DNA of 8,458 bases, taken from positions 1 to 8,458 of the forward strand of contig JAFGJU010000239.1 in the NCBI GenBank assembly GCA_016928935.1. The letters run 5' to 3'. A program made the translations under genes and the position numbers. The notes beneath the pieces are model-generated. The model saw only the letters and a list, made by a program, of their open reading frames with translations. It ran no database searches and had not been told where the DNA came from. The stretch is from Candidatus Eiseniibacteriota bacterium (lineage in GTDB: Bacteria; Eisenbacteria; RBG-16-71-46; JAFGJU01). Shown one piece after another: positions 1-5,263 of this stretch (its first letter is position 1; every line of letters begins with the position of its first letter).

Positions 1-654
1 AAGAGCAGGACGTTCGCCCTGACCAAGAAGGACTTCGAGACTCCCCTGGGCACGGTAAAGACGGACAAGGACATCGTGGAACAGCTGACGGGTTCCTCGC
101 GCGATTGCGTTCTGGCGGACGACCTCCCTCACCGGCACGAGCACTCGATAGAGTTCCAACTGCTCTTTCTGCAACACGCTCTGGGAAACTCCGGCCTATC
201 CATCGTGCCCATACTGTGCGGTTCTTTCCGCAGCTCGCTGGATTCCTACGGCGGGCCGTCCGAGATTCCCTGCGTGGGCGACTTTCTCGCATCGCTGCGC
301 GGGATAATCGAACGCGAGAAACGGCGCTGCCTCATAGTCGCGGGTGTGGATTTTTCTCACGTAGGCATAAAGTTCGGCGACTCGTACTCGGGCCGGACCC
401 TGGCCCCAGAGGCGATCGAGCACGACAGAAAGCTGCTTGACCGCCTGTGTGCGTGGGACGCCGCCGGGTTCTGGCAGGAATCGAAGAGAGTGAAAGACAC
501 CTACAAGGTGTGCGGATTCGCGCCGATGGCCTCCATGCTGGAGCTCCTGCCGGCCGCGACGGGCCATTTCCTGGACTACGGCACGACCTACGAGGACGCC
601 ACTCACTCGGCCGTGAGTTACGCGGCCGTGGCGTTCACCGGGCCCCGAACTTAG
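1..654 (+). CDS. Memo-family protein (AmmeMemoRadiSam system protein B), 5' truncated
   Basis: The reading frame is open from base 1 and ends at TAG 652-654. About 217 residues are present and the true start lies upstream of the window; the GTG at 76 is internal, because residues before it (FETPLGTVKTD) already match the family. Seen: HEHSIEFQL near residues 46-54, the family's HSIE motif whose histidine (codon 142-144) corresponds to a metal ligand of human MEMO1; VDFSHVG (window residues 116-122); and KVCGFAPM, whose cysteine (codon 511-513) matches the MEMO1 metal-ligand cysteine. The other ligand histidine would be in the missing N-terminal part. Family knowledge: these cytosolic proteins have an extradiol-dioxygenase-like fold and often occur with AMMECR1-domain and radical-SAM proteins, but their bacterial function is not established. 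It converges on the AIR-synthase-like gene and is probably not co-regulated with it. The family call is firm; the function is unknown. Confidence 0.9.
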   Translation, partial: KSRTFALTKKDFETPLGTVKTDKDIVEQLTGSSRDCVLADDLPHRHEHSIEFQLLFLQHALGNSGLSIVPILCGSFRSSLDSYGGPSEIPCVGDFLASLRGIIEREKRRCLIVAGVDFSHVGIKFGDSYSGRTLAPEAIEHDRKLLDRLCAWDAAGFWQESKRVKDTYKVCGFAPMASMLELLPAATGHFLDYGTTYEDATHSAVSYAAVAFTGPRT

Positions 655-832
655 ACGGACGGCTCTCCGGGACGCGCGTCCGCCCGGTAGGACCGACCGT
701 ATCGAGGGACACCTCGCCCGGAAGACTCGCGCCGCCCCGGCGCCCGACCGCGGGTTCGAAGACGCAGGAGCGGCCCGCTGCATGCGGTGTCCTGCCGACC
801 GCCGGCGCGGCCGGCAGTGAGCCAGGGGGCCT
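655..832. other. Convergent intergenic spacer
   Basis: This spacer of 178 bp separates the convergent ends of the Memo-family gene and the AIR-synthase-like gene. It contains a 12-bp perfect palindrome at 670-681 (GGACGCGCGTCC) and a longer hairpin at 792-817. No convincing coding region, tRNA or promoter was seen. Confidence 0.7.
792..817 (-). terminator. Possible transcription-end hairpin after the AIR-synthase-like gene
   Basis: An inverted repeat sits 15 nt past the TGA stop of the minus-strand gene. Its arms are 792-801 and 808-817 with a 6-nt loop. On the minus-strand transcript all ten pairs form, counting one G-U; on the plus strand the same position is an A-C mismatch, so the hairpin suits the minus-strand RNA better. 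No U-rich tract follows, so it is not a classical intrinsic terminator and could simply be a stabilising 3' end. Confidence 0.4.
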
Positions 833-1918
833 TCAGGATGTCACGTCTCCCTCAGCCAGCGCCTGTCCGTACGCCGACCAGAACGGGTCCACTCTCGGAT
901 GCTCGAGCGGACGCTCGCGGCCGCGTTCCACGAGCGTGATTCCGTGCCCCTCCGGGAACGTCTCGCCTATGGTCGCCGCCAGGATGCCCTTCGCCTCCAG
1001 CCTGGAGACGACTTCCGCCGTCTTTTGCTTCTTGCAGGTCAGCACCAGAGTTCCCTCGCTTATGGAGCAGAACGGGTCGATGCCGAAAAGGTCGCAGACC
1101 TTACGCACCTCGTCCAGGACCGGTATCTTCTCCATCTCCAGTCGCATCCCGACTCGAGACGCCCTGGCCACTTCGTAGAGCCCGCCCCAGATTCCGCACT
1201 CGGTGGCGTCGTGCATGGCGGTCACGCCGTCGTCGCGGACTCCGGCGGCAGCGGCCGTCAGCGCGTCCTCCACGACGGTCATCTGCCAGAATACTTGCTC
1301 CGCCCGCCTCGCGAACTCGGCCCCGTAGGCCTTCTTGACGCGGCCCGGAAACGTCACAGCAAGCAGCGCGGACGCTTCTATCGCCGGCCCCTTTGTCACG
1401 ACAACGTCCTCGCCGGGCGAGGCCATGGCCGGCGTCACGTACTTGTCTCCGGGCCCCACGGACATCATCGTCGCCCCGCCGACCATCGGGTAGTCGGTAC
1501 CCTGGTAGCGTCCGGTGTGGCCGGTCACGATTGACACGCCCAGCTTGTCGCACTCCTGGTGCATGGTCCGCCAGAGAGCGACCAGGTTCTCCTTCGTCAT
1601 GCTGAGGGGCAGGTTCAGGTCGATGGCGAGGTAGCGCGGCCGCAATCCTGACGTGGCCGCGTCAGAGGCCAGAATGTGGACGGCGAACCATGCAGAGCGC
1701 TCCCACCCGTACTGGGGCACCACGAACACCGGGTCAGACGTGAGGCACATCACGTTGCCGGCGCCGATGTCTATGACTCCGAAGTCCACGCCGTGCTGGG
1801 GAGGCACGAGCAGGGTCTCGTCCGGGCGGCCGAGCATCGGGAAAATGACTTCGTCAAAAATCTCAGGAGAAATCTTGCCTATGGCAGGCAGTTCGTTTGT
1901 GGTGGCGGACCCGTTCAT
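833..1918 (-). CDS. AIR-synthase-superfamily protein (HypE/ThiL/PurM fold) under TPP riboswitch control
   Basis: This is a 361-residue protein. The start is ATG 1918, chosen because GGAGG lies 7 nt upstream; an in-frame ATG at 1948 lies upstream of that site and has no comparable ribosome site. Layout follows the AIR synthase fold: an N-terminal half (about residues 44-155, with VDFGVIDIG, the metal/nucleotide-type LTSDPV at 59-64 and a GHTG turn at 133-136) and a C-terminal half (about 165-330, with SPGEDVVVTKGP and DATECGIWGGLYEVA). The superfamily includes PurM, PurL, SelD, ThiL and HypE; members bind ATP and act on a phosphorylated or carboxylated substrate. Homologues are usually labelled HypE-like hydrogenase maturation factors, but HypE ends in an essential cysteine that accepts the carbamoyl group, and this protein ends GDVTS with no cysteine near the C-terminus. 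No hydrogenase gene is in the window. The TPP riboswitch upstream points to thiamine metabolism, for example a ThiL-like phosphate transfer or an AIR-related step. That functional reading is inference; the fold assignment is secure. Confidence 0.88.
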   Translation of the reverse strand: MNGSATTNELPAIGKISPEIFDEVIFPMLGRPDETLLVPPQHGVDFGVIDIGAGNVMCLTSDPVFVVPQYGWERSAWFAVHILASDAATSGLRPRYLAIDLNLPLSMTKENLVALWRTMHQECDKLGVSIVTGHTGRYQGTDYPMVGGATMMSVGPGDKYVTPAMASPGEDVVVTKGPAIEASALLAVTFPGRVKKAYGAEFARRAEQVFWQMTVVEDALTAAAAGVRDDGVTAMHDATECGIWGGLYEVARASRVGMRLEMEKIPVLDEVRKVCDLFGIDPFCSISEGTLVLTCKKQKTAEVVSRLEAKGILAATIGETFPEGHGITLVERGRERPLEHPRVDPFWSAYGQALAEGDVTS

Positions 1919-1966
1919 CTCTTTTCCTCCTTCGGGCCTCGGGCACACCTGCGGCAGGAAGAAGAG
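1919..1966 (-). promoter_or_regulatory. Ribosome site with candidate sequestering helix (riboswitch expression platform)
   Basis: GGAGG (1926-1930) sits 7 nt before ATG 1918. In the mRNA, the segment transcribed from 1966-1956 (CUCUUCUUCCU) can pair with that from 1928-1919 (AGGAAAAGAG), leaving one bulged C and enclosing 27 nt. The helix would cover half of the Shine-Dalgarno site and the whole spacer up to the start codon. It lies about 20 nt downstream of the TPP aptamer. No U-tract terminator was seen in the leader, so ligand control would be at translation initiation. The pairing is seen directly; its use as the OFF state is inferred. Confidence 0.55.
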
Positions 1967-1985
1967 TGCGGGCGTGTGGCATGGC

Positions 1986-2081
1986 GTGCTTTCCCTTCGC
2001 AGGTATTATCCCAACAGGTTCCGGGGGTCGGCCCCGCGCGGTGCGCGGGACTCTCTCAGCTTTCACCGCTCCCCCAAGCAC
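1986..2081 (-). promoter_or_regulatory. TPP riboswitch (THI-box)
   Basis: The minus-strand RNA carries the consensus THI-box blocks in order: GGGGGAGC, then GCTGAGAG, then GACCCCCGGAACCTG, then GGATAATACC and GCGAAGGGAA. The P1 stem closes perfectly between 2076-2081 and 1986-1991 (GTGCTT with AAGCAC). The variable P3 arm is a 7-bp CCCGCGC/GCGCGGG hairpin with a 3-nt loop. Known: this aptamer binds thiamine pyrophosphate and turns down thiamine biosynthesis or uptake genes when TPP is plentiful. It lies between the promoter at 2092-2120 and the AIR-synthase-like gene, whose ATG is 67 nt beyond the aptamer. Nothing else in the window would be controlled by it. Confidence 0.97.
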
Positions 2082-2091
2082 TCATGCCTGT

Positions 2092-2120
2092 ATGCTACTA
2101 CGTGCAGGACAGCGCGTCAA
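2092..2120 (-). promoter_or_regulatory. Sigma-70-type promoter for the TPP-riboswitch leader
   Basis: On the minus strand a -35 box TTGACG (2115-2120, five of six consensus bases) is separated by exactly 17 bp from a -10 box TAGCAT (2092-2097, four of six). Transcription would begin near 2085, a few bases before the P1 stem of the TPP riboswitch. The AIR-synthase-like gene therefore has its own transcript, separate from the upstream pyrimidine operon. Confidence 0.7.
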
Positions 2121-2151
2121 ACGGTTTGCATTTGCCGGCGCCGCCGGACGG

Positions 2152-3501
2152 CTATCCCACCTCCAGCATTCTTACGCATCCCGGTACCGGACAGACCAAC
2201 GAGCAGAGGTTGCACCCCACGCACTCCGTCTGGTCCACCCACGGCACCCTGGAACCAGTGGGACCCGCGACCGTGGAACCCCAACCCGTGAGGCCTGGCT
2301 CCGCGGGGCCGGGCATCGGAGAACCCTGCAGGCCGGAAGAGGAGTCGGAAGAACCGCCGGCCCTCGCGGCCGGCCTGTACCGAGGGGCCGCGTGGCCTTG
2401 CGCCAGGAGCTCTCCGGGCAGGTGTATTGCGCAGTGACCCCCGTCGCGGCAGGACACGTAGCAGACCTGACAGCCGATGCACTTATCGGGGTCGATGTCG
2501 GCTCTGACCTTGTAGCTCAGGTTCAGCTCTCTCCACTCGGTCACTCTGCCGGCGGCGGCGCCCACAAGCTCACGAACGAAGGACATTCCCTTCTCGTCCA
2601 GGTAGTTGTTCATGCCGTCTACCATGTCCTCGACGATGCGGTAGCCGTAGTGCATCACGGACGTGCAGACCTGGACGCTGGTCGCGCCCAAAGAGATGAA
2701 CTCAGCCGCGTCCTGCCAGGTCGTCACGCCTCCGAGTCCGGAGATGGGCACGGTGATTCTCTCGTCCCGGGCCAGGTCGGACACCATCCTGAGGGCGATG
2801 GGCTTGACGGCGGGGCCCGAGTATCCGCCCGGCGAGCCGCGGCCGGCCACGTCCGGCACGGGCACAAGCCGGTCCAGGTCGACACCCACAAGACTCCTGA
2901 CAGTGTTGATGAGGACTAATCCGTCCGCTCCCGCCTCCACGGCGGCGACGGCCGGCTCAAGGATGTCGGTGATGTTGGGCGTGAGCTTGACGAGTACGGG
3001 GACGTTCGCGACTTCCTTCACCCAGGATGTTATGTGCCGGAGCACCTCCGGCTCTTGGCCGACCGCAGAGCCCATCCCCCGCTCACACATTCCGTGGGGG
3101 CAGCCGAAATTGAGCTCCAGACCGTCCGCGCCCGCGTCCTCCGCACGCTTGACCGCGGAGCGCCACTCGTCCTTCGACCCGAACATCAAGGAAGCTATCA
3201 GCGCCCTGTCGGGAAAGCGTTTTTTCACGTCCTCGATGTCCCGGAAGTTGGCCTCTGCGGGCCTGTCGCTGATGAGCTCTATGTTCGTGAGGCCGACCAT
3301 CCTCTGTCCTGCGCCGTCCAACCCTCCGAGGCGACTGGACACGTTGACTACGGGTTCGCCTATGGTCTTCCAGACGGCTCCGCCCCATCCCATGTCAAAG
3401 GCGCGCGCGACCTGGGCGCCCGTGTTCGTGGGCGGCCCGGACGCCAGCCAGAACGGGTTCGGGCTCTTTATGCCAGCGAAGTCGATTGAGAGGTCGGCCA
3501 T
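2152..3501 (-). CDS. preA: Dihydropyrimidine dehydrogenase, FMN/[4Fe-4S] subunit PreA, with linker insertion
   Basis: This is a 449-residue protein; E. coli PreA is about 410. The start is ATG 3501, with GGAGGT 6 nt upstream; the frame is open further upstream but only within preT. With PreT it interconverts uracil/thymine and the 5,6-dihydro forms using NAD(P)H. Residues 1-330 form the FMN-binding TIM barrel: NPFWLASGPP, WKTIGEP, LELNFGCPHGM, VKLTPNITDI, INTV, GYSGPAVKPIALR, PISGLGGVTTWQDA and the MHYGYRIVEDM helix. Two [4Fe-4S] motifs follow: C341-x2-C344-x2-C347-x3-C351 and C427-x2-C430-x2-C433-x3-C437. Between them lie 75 residues, including a Gly/Ser/Pro-rich stretch at about 362-419, far longer than the usual short connector. 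The position of the mammalian catalytic Cys (GMGLACGQ context) is Val147 here (GMGSAVGQ); I recall bacterial PreA also lacks that Cys, so this alone is not evidence of inactivity. It is separated from preT by 14 nt, so the two are surely cotranscribed. Confidence 0.93.
   Translation of the reverse strand: MADLSIDFAGIKSPNPFWLASGPPTNTGAQVARAFDMGWGGAVWKTIGEPVVNVSSRLGGLDGAGQRMVGLTNIELISDRPAEANFRDIEDVKKRFPDRALIASLMFGSKDEWRSAVKRAEDAGADGLELNFGCPHGMCERGMGSAVGQEPEVLRHITSWVKEVANVPVLVKLTPNITDILEPAVAAVEAGADGLVLINTVRSLVGVDLDRLVPVPDVAGRGSPGGYSGPAVKPIALRMVSDLARDERITVPISGLGGVTTWQDAAEFISLGATSVQVCTSVMHYGYRIVEDMVDGMNNYLDEKGMSFVRELVGAAAGRVTEWRELNLSYKVRADIDPDKCIGCQVCYVSCRDGGHCAIHLPGELLAQGHAAPRYRPAARAGGSSDSSSGLQGSPMPGPAEPGLTGWGSTVAGPTGSRVPWVDQTECVGCNLCSLVCPVPGCVRMLEVG
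2245..2418 (-). other. Gly/Ser/Pro-rich linker insertion inside PreA
   Basis: Residues about 362-419 of PreA are low in complexity (GGSSDSSSG, PMPGPAEPG, WGSTVAGPTGS), have no cysteine and separate the two ferredoxin-type motifs. The frame stays open and the second cluster motif is intact, so this looks like a tolerated insertion rather than decay. Boundaries are approximate, judged against the usual short connector. Confidence 0.7.
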
Positions 3502-3507
3502 GTGCGT

Positions 3508-3513
3508 ACCTCC
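3508..3513 (-). promoter_or_regulatory. preA ribosome binding site
   Basis: GGAGGT lies 6 nt before ATG 3501 and 2 nt after the preT stop (3516-3518). It fixes the preA start and suggests translational coupling with preT. Confidence 0.8.
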
Positions 3514-3515
3514 GC

Positions 3516-5105
3516 TCACCTCAGCATCTCGTCTATCGCGACCGCCGCGCGCCGGCCATCGGCCACGGCGCTCACCACTTCCTTGCCGCCGTTTACGCAG
3601 TCGCCCGCGGCGAAAATCCTGGGGTTTCCCGTGCGGCCGGTCTTCTCGTCCGCCTTCACGCGGCCGCCAAGCCCGCTCTCCACACCGGGACACCCGGCAA
3701 TGAGGTCGGGCACGCCCGCCTGTCCGACTGCCACGAAGACCGCGCCCGCCGGGAATTCGCGCTCAGTGCCAGGGATGGCTCGGGCCTTCTCCGCGTCCGC
3801 CACGAGAAGCCCCCTGAGTTGCCCCGCGCTGTCGCCCGCATCGGTTGGCCCGCCGGCCACACCTACTCCACCCTTCCTGTCGCCTCGCGCCGCCGCGTTC
3901 CCCGGCCCTACCTCGAGCCGTCTGAGCACGCGCACCGGCACAACGTTCTCGATGAAGCGCACTCCGGCCAGCCGCGCCAGCTCCAGCTCGTGCGCGTACC
4001 CCGGCCTTTCCCTCTCGCTCCTTCTATAGAGAATTGTGACGTCGCCGAAACCCAAGAGCGCGAGCTGCCTGGCCACATCCGTGGCGGTGTTCCCTCCCCC
4101 GATGACCACCACGCCTGCCTCACTGAACTCCCGGGCCGATCCCGCCCCAACCCTCTCACCGCCCGAGCCCGACTCACCGCCCGAGCTCGACTCACCGCCC
4201 GGGCCCGATTCACCACCCCAGCCCCGCTCGCCACGTGAGGCCGGCTGACTTTCCGCACCCAACCTCGCGTCTCCACCGGGAGACCCCGGAAACAGGCTCG
4301 CCGGCCGAAACGTCGGGTCCAGCTTCAGTCTCTCGATGGTCTGGACGGCCCCGAAGACTCCGGGGCCTTCCTCTCCGGGGATCCCCAGCCGCCTGTCGCC
4401 CGCGAGGCCGACACCGAGGAAAACCGCGTCGTAGTCTGCGAGAAGCCGCTCCCAGGAGAGGTCCTTGCCCACTTCCACTCCTGTGTGCAGCTCAATCCCG
4501 GATGCCAGCACCCATTCGGCCTCCGCCAGGGCGTCTTCCGCGTGCAGCTTGTCCGGGGCGACTCCGGACATGTTGAGGCCGCCCGGAAGGCTTCGCTTTT
4601 CGAATATGACCGCCTCGTGCCCGCGGGACGCCAGGTGGCTTGCGCACGCGAGCGAAGCCGGCCCCGCGCCCACCAGCGCCACCCTCCGGCCGGTGTGCTT
4701 CGTCCCCGGGGCCCCGAGCATGTCCGTGCCCGCCTGTGTCCCTACGTAGCGCTCAGTGGCGTAACGCTGCAGGCGTCCAATCGCTACCGGCGGGTCGGGC
4801 GCCAGCTTCAGGACGCAGGCTCCCTCGCAGAGCGCCTCCACGGGGCAAACGCGGCCGCAGGAGTATCCCAGGACGTTTGCCTGGAAGATCGTCCGCGCCG
4901 CGCCCTTCAAGTTGCCGGTCGTTATCTTTCTGATGAAGCCCGGGACGTCCACTCCAGCGGGACAGGCCTTTGTGCAGGGCGCGTCGTGGCAGTAGACGCA
5001 TCTCCGCGCCTCGGCCCTCGCCTGGGCGTCCGAGTAAGGAGGTTTGGACGTCCGGAATCCCTGTTCGATTCTGCCCGTTGGAAGCTTGAAACGGCTGTTG
5101 TTCAC
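3516..5105 (-). CDS. preT: Dihydropyrimidine dehydrogenase, NAD(P)/FAD subunit PreT, with insertions
   Basis: This is 529 residues from GTG 5105; E. coli PreT is about 410. It feeds electrons from NAD(P)H through FAD and iron-sulfur clusters to PreA. Seen: N-terminal cysteine motifs of the GltD-like domain, C36-x2-C39-x4-C44-x3-C48 and C83-x3-C87-x5-C93-x3-C97; FAD Rossmann VGAGPAS (145-151); NAD(P) Rossmann VIGGGNTATDVA (334-345); and the terminal FAD motif IFAAGDC (497-503). An insertion at about 271-328 separates the two nucleotide-binding parts and contains GGES-type repeats. A smaller Gly-rich stretch at about 396-430 precedes the final segment. The start is uncertain: GTG 5105 begins the family-like sequence (VNNSRFKLPTG) but has a weak ribosome site; ATG 5231 would add 42 Arg/Ala-rich residues that look noncoding. 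It lies 158 nt after the aminotransferase and 14 nt before preA. Confidence 0.9.
   Translation of the reverse strand: MNNSRFKLPTGRIEQGFRTSKPPYSDAQARAEARRCVYCHDAPCTKACPAGVDVPGFIRKITTGNLKGAARTIFQANVLGYSCGRVCPVEALCEGACVLKLAPDPPVAIGRLQRYATERYVGTQAGTDMLGAPGTKHTGRRVALVGAGPASLACASHLASRGHEAVIFEKRSLPGGLNMSGVAPDKLHAEDALAEAEWVLASGIELHTGVEVGKDLSWERLLADYDAVFLGVGLAGDRRLGIPGEEGPGVFGAVQTIERLKLDPTFRPASLFPGSPGGDARLGAESQPASRGERGWGGESGPGGESSSGGESGSGGERVGAGSAREFSEAGVVVIGGGNTATDVARQLALLGFGDVTILYRRSERERPGYAHELELARLAGVRFIENVVPVRVLRRLEVGPGNAAARGDRKGGVGVAGGPTDAGDSAGQLRGLLVADAEKARAIPGTEREFPAGAVFVAVGQAGVPDLIAGCPGVESGLGGRVKADEKTGRTGNPRIFAAGDCVNGGKEVVSAVADGRRAAVAIDEMLR
4122..4295 (-). other. Repetitive Gly/Ser/Glu-rich insertion inside PreT
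   Basis: Residues about 271-328 of PreT form a low-complexity stretch (WGGESGPGGESSSGGESGSG) between the end of the FAD-binding part and VVVIGGGNT. Related flavoproteins have roughly 20 residues here. The tandem DNA repeat at 4159-4230 encodes its core. The reading frame is kept because the unit is 18 bp. Confidence 0.75.
4159..4230. repeat. 18-bp tandem repeat within preT (four copies)
   Basis: Copies are at 4159-4176, 4177-4194, 4195-4212 and 4213-4230. The plus-strand unit is CCGCCCGAGCCCGACTCA. Copy 2 differs at one base, copy 3 at two, and copy 4 is more diverged; 4141-4158 is a faint fifth. Each unit encodes a six-residue block (ESGSGG and variants) of the PreT insertion. Confidence 0.9.
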
Positions 5106-5263
5106 CTTGCGTCTCACTCGCGCCGCCCGCGGTCTGTCCCGCACAGAGTCTGCCCTGCCCGGTGCGGCGCACGACCGCCGCCGCACGTCCGCGGCCGCAG
5201 ATGCGCCATGACCGCGCCTTTGCAACGCCATGACCGCGCCTCACGCCCGCGGTCGCGTCTCCG
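5106..5263 (-). other. Spacer between aminotransferase and preT
   Basis: This 158-bp stretch holds a duplicated 16-bp sequence (5204-5219 and 5226-5241) and GC-rich palindromic fragments. No good promoter or riboswitch was seen. Part of it could encode an N-terminal extension if preT starts at ATG 5231. Confidence 0.55.
5204..5241. repeat. 16-bp direct repeat upstream of preT
   Basis: CGCCATGACCGCGCCT occurs at 5204-5219 and again at 5226-5241, both perfect, 22 bp apart. On the minus strand each copy carries an ATG; only the one at 5231 is in frame with preT. Confidence 0.85.

Noticed and set aside
751..760. GGTTCGA motif resembling a tRNA T-loop
   Set aside because: No acceptor stem, anticodon arm or D-arm can be drawn around it.
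2135..2147. Terminator after preA (CCGGC/GCCGG hairpin)
   Set aside because: The stem has only five pairs with a 3-nt loop and no U-tract follows; it may help end the transcript but cannot be called a terminator.
1676..2437. Long plus-strand open frame over the AIR-synthase-like gene, its leader and the preA end
   Set aside because: It runs antisense to conserved genes and through the TPP riboswitch; its translation has no family resemblance. GC-rich DNA commonly leaves such frames open.
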